The notes under the pieces were generated by a model. The model worked only from the letters and a program-made list of their open reading frames with translations, was not told the origin of the DNA and made no database searches. 64,000 nucleotides of DNA, taken from UBA5070 sp035913415. Its GTDB lineage: Bacteria > Fibrobacterota > Fibrobacteria > UBA5070. Position 1 is the stretch's first letter; each line of letters begins with the position of its first letter. Location: contig JAMIIV010000004.1 of the NCBI GenBank assembly GCA_035913415.1, positions 118,321-182,320 on the forward strand. Reading direction: 5' to 3'. The translations under genes were made by a program, and so were the position numbers. Below, one piece after another: positions 43,050-51,124 of the stretch.

Positions 43050-44822
43050 ATGGCGAACCTATTCCTTGTGATCGATCCGGACGAGCAACGGCGGGAGGCC
43101 TGCATCCGCGATTCGCGGAAAATCATCGCCCCCTTCGCGGGGCTGCAGGTCGATGCCGCCGACGCCGCCGGCTGTTCGGCCGTGTGGGCGGTCTCCCCCT
43201 GCGCTCCACTTAGCGTCCGGAGCGACGAGCAGGGACTGGTCGTGGTGCTGGGCGAGGCGATCGACGATTCCGGCCGGCGCCAGGATGCCGCCGATGTGCG
43301 CGCCGCCTGGACAAGGGATGCCTCCACCTGCTGGGACGGCTTCTACCTGGCCGCGATGGTCGAGGCCGGTGGGGGGCTGGTCGCGGGAGTCGATCTCCTG
43401 GGGCTGATGCCGCTTTACCACTGGCGGGGTGCGGGAGTGTCACTGGTCGGAACGAGTCCGGAATTCTTCCTGTCCCATCCCGCGTTCGCCGCGCATTTCG
43501 ATGCGGAAGGTCTGGTCCGGGTGCTTCTGATCAACGGGCTGGTCGGGGGCCGTACCTTGTGGACCGGGGTCCGACGCCTGCAACCGGGGCACCACCTGCT
43601 GGCGTCCCACACCGGCCACCAGGAATCGGAAGCGTACCGGATTCCCGATGCGCTGGACCTGGCGCACCTTCCTCTGGAGGGACATGTCGGGGTGCTCGGA
43701 GAGGTGCTGACGGAGGCGGTGAGGCGCCATGCGCCCCCCGGGCTGCGGTATGGGCTTCTCCTGTCCGGCGGCCTGGATTCGCGGATGATCGGAGGATTCC
43801 TCGCATCGGCCGGCATCGTCCCCCAGGCCCTGTCGATCGGGCTGGCCGAGGATCTGGAAATGCGTTGCGCGAAGGCTGCGGCGCGCGCCCTGGGGGTGAG
43901 CCAGAGCGTGGCCGAGCCCGTGCCGGGAGATTACCCGGAATGCGCTCGGATCCATGCCACCTACGAGCACCTGGCCAACGGCTTCAACACGGTGCGCGAC
44001 TGGTGGACGCAGGCGCAGGTGGGACGGCTCGGCGAACGCATCGCGACCGGGATCGTCGCCGACGCCATGCTGGGCGGCACTACCATCCACTGGGCCTACA
44101 CGCCGTCGCCCCCGACGATGGGGTTCGACGGATACTGGCGGAACATGCCCCAGATGGGGATCCCACCGGATGCGGCGCGGAGTCTTCTCAAGCCGGAGCA
44201 CCGGGGCTTGGTCGATGCGGCGATGGACGAGCTCCGCGGCGAGTTCGAAGCCTACGGCGAACGGGGTTCATATCAGGCCTGGCGCTTCGACCTCGCGCAT
44301 GGCGAGCGCTTCCACGTCGGAGCGACGGTCTGGCGGCTGGCGTTCGGAGCGTGGCCGACCCTTCCCTGGCTGGATCGCCGCGTCCTCAAGGTCGCGTCGG
44401 GGATTCCCGCTTCGAGCCTGGCCCATCGCACCGCCCAGCTCGAGCTGGTCCGGAGCCTGTTCCCGATGTTCCGCCGCGTCCCCCTAGATCGCAGCGACCT
44501 GTTGGAGCACGCCGCCCAGTTCCTCGAGCCGACCTTGGGCGACCTGACCGTCGAACGCCTGCGGAAGGAATACGGTCGGGTGCGCAGGCGCCTCACGCGG
44601 CAGGAAACGCGCTACTGGTACCGGGTCAATGAATTCAACAGTCCCCATTGGCGGACGGTCCGCCGCCTCGCCGAACCGCACCGCGCGCGGATCGAACCCT
44701 GGTTCGACCGGGCGGCCCTGGATGCGAACCTGCCGCCGCCGGAGGGCGTACACTCGGGTCTGTCCGAGTCGGCCCGCAAGCTCCTGGTCGGATTCATGCA
44801 CTGGTCTTCCAGCCATCTCTGA
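43050..44822 (+). CDS. Asparagine-synthetase-like amide ligase without glutaminase cysteine (paralog 1)
   Basis: 590 residues from the ATG at 43050, with AGGAG six bases upstream. The C-terminal half is an asparagine-synthase ATP domain with the PP-loop LLSGGLDSRMIGGF (near 236). The N-terminal half keeps the glutamine-amidotransferase fold outline (SVWAV-like strand, GVDLLGLMPLYHWRGAGV) but starts MANLFLV, without the catalytic Cys2 of true AsnB, so it cannot use glutamine this way. Lasso-peptide cyclases and beta-lactam synthetases share this feature. The enzyme may adenylate a carboxylate and form an amide with an amine other than glutamine-derived ammonia. A paralog follows 27 bases later. 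Substrate is unknown; an amide on a uronic acid or peptide is inferred. Confidence 0.8.
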   Translation: MANLFLVIDPDEQRREACIRDSRKIIAPFAGLQVDAADAAGCSAVWAVSPCAPLSVRSDEQGLVVVLGEAIDDSGRRQDAADVRAAWTRDASTCWDGFYLAAMVEAGGGLVAGVDLLGLMPLYHWRGAGVSLVGTSPEFFLSHPAFAAHFDAEGLVRVLLINGLVGGRTLWTGVRRLQPGHHLLASHTGHQESEAYRIPDALDLAHLPLEGHVGVLGEVLTEAVRRHAPPGLRYGLLLSGGLDSRMIGGFLASAGIVPQALSIGLAEDLEMRCAKAAARALGVSQSVAEPVPGDYPECARIHATYEHLANGFNTVRDWWTQAQVGRLGERIATGIVADAMLGGTTIHWAYTPSPPTMGFDGYWRNMPQMGIPPDAARSLLKPEHRGLVDAAMDELRGEFEAYGERGSYQAWRFDLAHGERFHVGATVWRLAFGAWPTLPWLDRRVLKVASGIPASSLAHRTAQLELVRSLFPMFRRVPLDRSDLLEHAAQFLEPTLGDLTVERLRKEYGRVRRRLTRQETRYWYRVNEFNSPHWRTVRRLAEPHRARIEPWFDRAALDANLPPPEGVHSGLSESARKLLVGFMHWSSSHL

Positions 44823-44849
44823 GGCTAAGGGAAGGAGAAAGGAGAGACC

Positions 44850-46652
44850 ATGGCGAACGTGATCGTGGTCCTGGACGAGGATCGCTCGCGGCGGGAGGTG
44901 TTCGTCGCACGCGTACGGGAGCGGATCGCACCGGTGCCGGGGCTGTCCACCGACCAACGCGACGGCGATGGATGGTCGGCCGTATGGGCCGCAGCGCCTT
45001 CGGCTCCGGTGAGCGTGTTGGCGGACGGGGGACCTCGAGGGACCATGGTCTGGGGGGATGCGTTCGACCTCGCGGGTTCGAGGGAGACGGCCGCCGGGAT
45101 CCGCCTCCGGTGGGACGAGGATCCCCTGGCATCTTGGGACGGTTTCCACCTGATCGTGGATGTCTCAGGGCCGCGCCGACTCACGGCCTGCGTCGATCCC
45201 CTGGGACTCCTTCCGCTGTACTATTGGCGGGGCCGCGGCGTGGTCCTGGTCGGGACCAGCGTGGACCTCTTCAGGGTGCATCCTGCCTTCGATGCCGGCC
45301 TGGACGAATCCGGCCTGGTCGGGGTCCTGCTCATGAACGGCCAGGTCGGGGGCCGGACCCTGTGGAAGGGTGTGCATCGGCTGGGAGTGCGCCACCAGCT
45401 CCGGGTCCGGGATGGGGAGGTCTCGGAGCACGAGCACATCGAGCTTCCCGGCGACTTCGATCCCCATCTGGCGGCCCTCCCGCTCGAGGGCCATGTCGAG
45501 GTCATGGGGGGAGTGCTGCAGGATGCGATCCGCCGGCACACCCGGGCCGGCGAACCGCTCGGGCTCATGCTCTCCGGTGGCCTCGATTCGCGCCAGATCG
45601 GCGGATTCCTGGTCGATCGGGCCGTACCTCTCCAGGCCCTCACCTTCGGTCTGCCGGGCGACATCGAAATGGGGTGTGCGCGTCGCGTCGCCGGATGCCT
45701 GGGGATTCCCCAGACGACCGCGGAGATTCCCGCCGAGGCCTACCCCGCCGCCGCCGAGTCCCTGGCCCGGGTCGAGGGACTCGCCGCCGGCTTCTGCAAC
45801 GTGTTGGAGTGGGGCATGATCCCCCTCCTGGAGGGGCTCCCTCCGCGCTTGGCCCTCGGGCACGCCTTCGATGGTGTTGTGGGAGGGATCCACATCCCCT
45901 GGGCCTTCGATTCCGGGAAGGGGACGTTCTCCTTCGAGACGGTCTTCCGCCGCTTCAACCGCTGGGCGTTCCCGCCGGAGGTCCTCCGGGAGATCCTCCT
46001 CCCTTCGGCGCATTCCCTCGTCGACGAAGTGATGGCCGATCTCCGCGACCTCTGGGAATCGTCGGCCCGGCCGCCCAACCTCAAGGCCTGGCATTTCGAT
46101 CTCCTGACAAGGCAACGATTCCATGTCGGCAGTGCCGTCTGGCCCATGTCGTTCAGGAGCTGGCCGATGTCTCCTGTTTTCGATCGGCAGGTCCTTCGCA
46201 CCGCGGCATCCCTGCCCGCGAGCAGCCTCAGCGGTCGGCGCCTCCAGACGGAGTTGCTCCTGACCAGGCATTCCCACCTGGCGGGAGTGCCGCTCGACCG
46301 AAATACCTTCGACAGTCTCCCCCTCCGCCCGACGTTGGGGGACCGGATGCGCCTCAAGGTCTCGAACAAGTGGCGACGACTGCTGGCGAGAGGGCCTTCC
46401 GGTCCCTGGAACCGCGAAAGCCGCTTCTACTATCGGACCTACGACTTCGCGAGTCCGGGGTGGATGGGCGTGCGACGGGCCTTCGAAGCGGATCGAAGTT
46501 TTGTGCCCGGGCTCCTGCGCCGGGAGGCGATCGATCGGATCCTGCCCGGACCCGACCAGCCCCTGGAGGCTTCAGACGGGATCATCGATTCCTCTAGGGC
46601 GAAGATGATCCTGGGACTGGGCATGGCCGGGCGCCTATTCGGATTCGCTTGA
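44850..46652 (+). CDS. Asparagine-synthetase-like amide ligase without glutaminase cysteine (paralog 2)
   Basis: 600 residues from an ATG preceded by GGAGAAAGGAG. Aligns along its length with the protein before it: MANVIVVLDEDRSRREVFVA versus MANLFLVIDPDEQRREACIR, CVDPLGLLPLYYWRGRGVV, and the PP-loop LMLSGGLDSRQIGGFL near residue 240. Also starts without Cys2. The C-terminal halves differ more (TFSFETVFRRFNRWAF region), so substrate or partner may differ. Tandem duplication of an AsnB-like ligase, with the SagB-like and PP-loop genes around it. A T-rich structured region follows. Confidence 0.8.
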   Translation: MANVIVVLDEDRSRREVFVARVRERIAPVPGLSTDQRDGDGWSAVWAAAPSAPVSVLADGGPRGTMVWGDAFDLAGSRETAAGIRLRWDEDPLASWDGFHLIVDVSGPRRLTACVDPLGLLPLYYWRGRGVVLVGTSVDLFRVHPAFDAGLDESGLVGVLLMNGQVGGRTLWKGVHRLGVRHQLRVRDGEVSEHEHIELPGDFDPHLAALPLEGHVEVMGGVLQDAIRRHTRAGEPLGLMLSGGLDSRQIGGFLVDRAVPLQALTFGLPGDIEMGCARRVAGCLGIPQTTAEIPAEAYPAAAESLARVEGLAAGFCNVLEWGMIPLLEGLPPRLALGHAFDGVVGGIHIPWAFDSGKGTFSFETVFRRFNRWAFPPEVLREILLPSAHSLVDEVMADLRDLWESSARPPNLKAWHFDLLTRQRFHVGSAVWPMSFRSWPMSPVFDRQVLRTAASLPASSLSGRRLQTELLLTRHSHLAGVPLDRNTFDSLPLRPTLGDRMRLKVSNKWRRLLARGPSGPWNRESRFYYRTYDFASPGWMGVRRAFEADRSFVPGLLRREAIDRILPGPDQPLEASDGIIDSSRAKMILGLGMAGRLFGFA

Positions 46653-46678
46653 CCTCGGGTTTTTTGTAACCTAGAATC

Positions 46679-46737
46679 GGGCGTAGGCGCAGATTCGCGC
46701 CTCTCCCGCGATTACGCCCTGGCACCCGATTTTTTTC
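46679..46737 (+). terminator. Structured terminator-like region after the AsnB-like pair
   Basis: GGGCGTA pairs with TACGCCC around an inner GGCGC/GCGCC hairpin; a run of seven Ts follows at 46730. It would separate the AsnB-like unit from the glycosyltransferase gene at 46798. Confidence 0.45.
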
Positions 46738-46797
46738 CGACTCCTGAAGGCGAGACCAAGCGCTCTCACCACGACGGCTTTTTGGAAGGCTCCGCCG

Positions 46798-47790
46798 ATG
46801 GAACACTATTGCACCCTTTTCGATCAAGGTTACCTGCCTCTGGGCATGGCATTGCACCGCTCCCTGCGCCAGTCCGCAGGGGACTTCCAGTTGTGGATCC
46901 TGTGCATGGACGAGGCCGTCGAGCGGGATCTGCGCACGCTCCGCCTCGAAGGGGTCCGGTTGATCCCCCTGCGGGAACTGGAGGGCCAGTTTCCCTCCCT
47001 GCCCGAGGTCCGGTCCACCAGATCCAGAGGGGAATTCTGCTGGACCTGCACTCCATTCCTTCCCGACCTCGTCCTGCGTTTGGACCCCGAAGTCTCCCGG
47101 GTGACCTACGTGGATGCGGACATATTCCTGTTCGGGTCGCCTAGGCCGATCTTCGAGGAGCTCGAGCGGTCCGGGGCGCAAGTCCTGATCACCGAGCACG
47201 CTTATTCCCCGGATGCCGACTACACCGACAGTGCGGGGCGTTTCAACGTCCAGTTCATCCCCTTCACGCGGTCCGCCAAGGCGCAGGAGATTCTCGAGTG
47301 GTGGCAGTCGCGGTGCCTGGACTGCTGCACGAACAACAGTTCGAGCGGATCGTACGGGGACCAGAAGTACCTGGACGAATGGCCCACCCTCTTCGGGGAC
47401 GCGGTCCACATTCTCGAGGATGTAGGACTGACCCTCGGGCCCTGGAACGTCCGGCACCTGTGGAAGGGAGGTACTCCCCGGGGGAGCTACCATTTCAGCG
47501 GGCTACGTATCCACGCTGGTGGCGAGACGATGCTGTTCCCGGCGGCGCAACCGGTCGTGATTCCCTTCCGGGCCATGTGGAGCATCTATCTGCCATACCT
47601 CCGGGTTCTGGCCGAGGCCTGGGAGACCTGCCTGAGTCATGGCTTCCGTCTGGAACTGCCTCCGGCGAAGCGCAAGTCGTTCTTCCTTGTGCGGCGTCTG
47701 GGCAGGTTCCTGCTGCGCATCCAGTGGTGGGTGCGGATCGATCGGAGTCGACGCCCGTCCCTCTTCGGCTGGAGGCCGTTCGAGTCCTGA
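46798..47790 (+). CDS. GT8-like glycosyltransferase (nucleotide-diphospho-sugar transferase fold)
   Basis: 330 residues. N-terminus MEHYCTLFDQGYLPLGMALH is typical of GT8/DUF-type nucleotide-sugar transferases that start with a Rossmann strand and a long helix. The metal-binding motif is DxD in VTYVDADIFLFGSPRPIF; further segments are TEHAYSPDADYTDSAGRFN with FNVQFIPFTRS, and SYGDQKYLDEWPTLFG, where the conserved DQ-x-x-L/Y element of the family is visible. The C-terminus is Arg-rich (RSRRPSLFGWRPF). A Cys-rich loop (DCCTNN) is unusual. It lies between the AsnB-like genes and the second PP-loop gene and could add the sugar that these enzymes modify (inference). Confidence 0.78.
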   Translation: MEHYCTLFDQGYLPLGMALHRSLRQSAGDFQLWILCMDEAVERDLRTLRLEGVRLIPLRELEGQFPSLPEVRSTRSRGEFCWTCTPFLPDLVLRLDPEVSRVTYVDADIFLFGSPRPIFEELERSGAQVLITEHAYSPDADYTDSAGRFNVQFIPFTRSAKAQEILEWWQSRCLDCCTNNSSSGSYGDQKYLDEWPTLFGDAVHILEDVGLTLGPWNVRHLWKGGTPRGSYHFSGLRIHAGGETMLFPAAQPVVIPFRAMWSIYLPYLRVLAEAWETCLSHGFRLELPPAKRKSFFLVRRLGRFLLRIQWWVRIDRSRRPSLFGWRPFES

Positions 47791-47975
47791 ACCCTCCGTT
47801 TATCCCTCTCCCTCGGGGAGCTCGATCCTGGTTCTGTATCTCCGCCGTCGTGTCGCCCCCCGAGGCTGCTCGGCAAGTCCCGGAGTCTTCCCCCGCACCG
47901 CATTCCGTCGCTTTGACCAGGATTCCTGCCCCCCCGAACATGCCACCGAAGGACCCGATTTCCCCCGCGAGGACC

Positions 47976-49202
47976 ATGAAACAGTCTGCGTCTGCCGTTG
48001 AAAAGCGGCGCCTCGAAATCGTTCTGCAGCCCTCCTCCACCGAAGGGGGATTCATCCGTCATCGTTGCATCCTGCGGCGCATCGACGGGACCGGATGCCT
48101 CGACACGTCCTTGTGGTACGAGTTGCCGAGCCACCTACCCCAGATCATGCCCGACGACGCGGAGCCGTTCCTGCTGGCCTCCATCATGGATGCCATGCGG
48201 GAAGGGCGGAGTCTCCATGCCGGGGGCCGGGTGAGTTTCCAGCTTCTGTCCAACCTCCAGGAGTTCATGGTCGCGTGGTCGAGGTGGATTCCCGGGGAGT
48301 TCCAGGTCGTGGAGCTGACCGCGGACTCCGTTACCGTCGAGCCCGGGTCGGGGGGGGCCGCGCACGATACCGCCGTGACGGCCCACACGGGGGGCATCGA
48401 TGCGACGAGCACTCTCTTTCGCCACGCCCGTGGGCTCGAGGGGCATCGGACCCGCCGCATCACCGCGTGCGTGGTCGTCCATGGGTTCCTCATCGGCCTG
48501 GACCAGCAGGAAAAATTCGACCGGAGCCTCGAACTGGCCCAGGTGAGTCTTGGCAGTCTCGGCCTCCAGGCGCATCCCTTGCGGACCAATCTCCGCGAAG
48601 TGCTCCGCACGCACTGGAGTCACGTCTACGGAATCGCCATGGTCTCGGTCCTCCAGTTCTTCAAGGCGATGGGGCGATCGTGCCTGGTCAACGCGCCCAA
48701 GCCGTACGAGGATCTCCTCTTCCCGCGCGGATCGAATCCGCTGACGGACACATTGTTGTCCAGCGACTCCCTGCAGGTGCTGCACGATGGCTCCGGCCTG
48801 GATCGCCTCGAGAAGTTCGCGTTGATCGCCGGATGGCCGGAAGGGATGGCCAGCCTGCGGGTCTGCTGGAAGGGAAGCCAGATCGAGGCGAATTGCGGGC
48901 AGTGCGAGGAGTGCATCCGGACCAAGCTCGGATTCCTCGCCTTGGGCAAGGAGTACCCCACTTCGCTGGGGGCACGGCCTACCCTCCGGCAGATCGTCGG
49001 CCTCGATTGCATGAACGAAGCGGGCCTGGCCGATTTCGTGGCAATCCTCGATCATTGTCGTCGGCACGGTGTCTGTGCGCCGTGGGTCCGTGTGTTGCGC
49101 TTTCGGATCCGGGCCGAGCCGGTGTACCGGAAAATGCTGCACTGGAGTTGGCGAGTCCGGAGCCTCCGGGAGAGGATGACAGGCACCAAGTCCCGTACCT
49201 GA
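47976..49202 (+). CDS. QueC-like PP-loop protein with zinc-binding Cys cluster (paralog B)
   Basis: 408 residues from the ATG at 47976, with GAGG just upstream; an ATG at 47940 would add 12 residues. Collinear with the protein of 40828-42021: LLSNLQEFMVAWSRW matches LLANLEEFMVAWNRW, the PP-loop is AHTGGIDATSTLFRHA, the middle has VVHGFLIGLDQQEKFDRS, and the Cys cluster is CWKGSQIEANCGQCEECIRT. Here the first PP-loop residue is Thr and the usual final Ser is Ala, so both paralogs depart from SGGxDS. ATP binding is likely, though the chemistry may differ. It is not a QueC: the extra N-terminal domain and context differ. Confidence 0.72.
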   Translation: MKQSASAVEKRRLEIVLQPSSTEGGFIRHRCILRRIDGTGCLDTSLWYELPSHLPQIMPDDAEPFLLASIMDAMREGRSLHAGGRVSFQLLSNLQEFMVAWSRWIPGEFQVVELTADSVTVEPGSGGAAHDTAVTAHTGGIDATSTLFRHARGLEGHRTRRITACVVVHGFLIGLDQQEKFDRSLELAQVSLGSLGLQAHPLRTNLREVLRTHWSHVYGIAMVSVLQFFKAMGRSCLVNAPKPYEDLLFPRGSNPLTDTLLSSDSLQVLHDGSGLDRLEKFALIAGWPEGMASLRVCWKGSQIEANCGQCEECIRTKLGFLALGKEYPTSLGARPTLRQIVGLDCMNEAGLADFVAILDHCRRHGVCAPWVRVLRFRIRAEPVYRKMLHWSWRVRSLRERMTGTKSRT

Positions 49203-49389
49203 GGGGTGTCGCCGGGAACAGGGGAGGGAGGCTCCAGGCTCCAGCCGCCGACCTGCGGATCCGAGAGGAGGTTCGCTCGAGTCGGTTCACGGGGCCGGGG
49301 AGCCGATCCTCGAAGGGTGGATGGATTCAGTACATTGGCCTCAAGATGATCCCGCACCCCCTTCGATCCGTCCCCGGCAAGGGCCAGAA

Positions 49390-51084
49390 ATGAGCCCTTC
49401 CGAGGCTGATGCCGTGCCGCGTTTCCCTTGGGCCGCATCGGCTTGGTGCTTCCTGGGGGTTGTCTTTCCAAACATCCTCGCGGCGATCCAGGACGAATTC
49501 GGATCCATCCCGCTCCGTTTGCTGAAACTGTTCTTCTCCGTGGGGTTGGTCCTCCTCCCCTGGGTTCTCCTTCCCGCCAGATGGTTCATGTGGGTCTCCC
49601 TGCCGCTCGCACTCATGGCGGTGCTGGAAAGCCTCCACGTCATCCTGATCAAGGCGCCATCGAGCATCGGGATGATCCACTCCATCCTGGAAACGACACC
49701 GGGAGAATCCGTCGAGCTGCTCCGGCAGGCATGGCCGGCCCTTTCCCTGCTGACCCTCCTCCCCATGGGCACCGGAGTCGCCCTCTGGTGGACGCGCTCC
49801 ATGAAGCAGAAGCCGGATGGGCGTTCGATGCGGGTCCGGTTCCTCTTTGCTGTGGTGGCGATGCTGGGAATCGCTTCCGAACCGGCCCATGTCCTCTGGT
49901 TCCTCCGGCATACGCTGCATCCGGTCCTGGTGACCGACGAATTGACGCAACAGAGCCAGCGAACCTTTCCTTTCGGGACGCTGTGGAAACTCGAGGAAGC
50001 CGTCGGCAGCCGCATCGCGGCAATGCATCGTCAGCATCTGGCCAAGGATTTTTCCTGGCGTCCTGTGCGCTCGGCCGATCCCTCCTTGCCGGAAACCTAC
50101 GTCGTGGTGATCGGGGAATCGTCGCGGTCGGGCAACTGGAGTGCCTACGGCTATCATCTCCCGACGAATCCGCGCCTCCAGGCGGACTCGGAGGTCGTCG
50201 TCTTCGCGGACGTGATGTCCACGGCGAACATCACGCTCGAATCGGTTCCCCTCCTCCTCTCCCTGGCGACCCCGCACCATCCGGGGGCGTTCGATACGAC
50301 CTCTTCGGTGATCTCCTGCTTCCGGCAAGCGGGCTTCAAGACCTGGTGGCTGTCGACCCAGGGCCAATTCACCATCTGGGACGGGAAGCCGGCTAGGATC
50401 GGCTACGAGGCCGATACGACCATCTTCCTGAGCAGCGAGCGGGCTGGCCGGAAATCGCTGGACGAGTCGTTGCTCCCGGAGCTCGATGCAGCGCTGGCGG
50501 ATACGACGAAGAAGAAGCTGATCGTCCTGCACACCAACGGCAGCCATTTCCCCTACAACATCCGCTACACCCCGGGATTTGACGTCTTCAAGCCGGGTGT
50601 CTCCATGTCGGACACGGTTTCCAGCTACGACAACAGCATCCTGTACACGGATTGGCTGATCGCGGAAACGATCGACCGCATTCGGTCGAAGGCTGGGGTT
50701 TCCGGATTCGTCTTCACCTCCGATCACGGCGAGGCTCTCGGGGAGGAGGGCAAGTACTTCCACTGCGGCTTGCAGCCCGTGAGGGCGGAATTCGAGGTGC
50801 CCTACCTGGCCTGGGTCTCGCCGGAACTGGAGCGGATTCGTTCTTCCGTCCTCCAGCACCTGCGCTCCAACCGAAACAGGAAGGCCTCGCACGCAGATTT
50901 CGTCCCCACCCTCCTGGACCTCGCGGGCATCCGGTCGGAGCGGATCGATTCGACACGCTCCCTGGCCGGCCCGTCCTACCGGGAGCACCCGCGCTGGGCG
51001 ACCACCCCGGCATACGACCTGGTCGAAACGGACAGGTTGAAGGGGTCGTCGCGGAACGCGCCTCCCTCCCCCCTCCGGCCCTGA
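49390..51084 (+). CDS. Phosphoethanolamine transferase (EptA/CptA-like, alkaline phosphatase superfamily)
   Basis: 564 residues from the ATG at 49390; an ATG at 49321 is an alternative. Four or five membrane segments occupy the first 180 residues (AWCFLGVVFPNIL, LKLFFSVGLVLLPWVLLP, FMWVSLPLALMAVL, LLTLLPMGTGVALWW), then a periplasmic sulfatase-like domain: VVVIGESSRSGNWSAYGYHL (the nucleophile region; the usual Thr of GET/GEST is Ser here), LIVLHTNGSHFPYNIRY and FVFTSDHGEALGEEG with metal-binding D and H. It moves phosphoethanolamine from phosphatidylethanolamine to lipid A, heptose or another surface glycan. It sits at the end of the amide cassette. The family assignment is firm; the acceptor is unknown. 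Confidence 0.85.
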   Translation: MSPSEADAVPRFPWAASAWCFLGVVFPNILAAIQDEFGSIPLRLLKLFFSVGLVLLPWVLLPARWFMWVSLPLALMAVLESLHVILIKAPSSIGMIHSILETTPGESVELLRQAWPALSLLTLLPMGTGVALWWTRSMKQKPDGRSMRVRFLFAVVAMLGIASEPAHVLWFLRHTLHPVLVTDELTQQSQRTFPFGTLWKLEEAVGSRIAAMHRQHLAKDFSWRPVRSADPSLPETYVVVIGESSRSGNWSAYGYHLPTNPRLQADSEVVVFADVMSTANITLESVPLLLSLATPHHPGAFDTTSSVISCFRQAGFKTWWLSTQGQFTIWDGKPARIGYEADTTIFLSSERAGRKSLDESLLPELDAALADTTKKKLIVLHTNGSHFPYNIRYTPGFDVFKPGVSMSDTVSSYDNSILYTDWLIAETIDRIRSKAGVSGFVFTSDHGEALGEEGKYFHCGLQPVRAEFEVPYLAWVSPELERIRSSVLQHLRSNRNRKASHADFVPTLLDLAGIRSERIDSTRSLAGPSYREHPRWATTPAYDLVETDRLKGSSRNAPPSPLRP

Positions 51085-51124
51085 GCCCCCCTGGTCCAGC
51101 CTCTGCGGCGAGGAGAAGCCGACG

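Noticed and set aside
42173..46652. Lasso-peptide or thiazole/oxazole RiPP cluster
   Set aside because: No precursor peptide, RRE-containing protein, leader peptidase or YcaO-type cyclodehydratase is visible, although a SagB-like enzyme and AsnB-like ligases are present.
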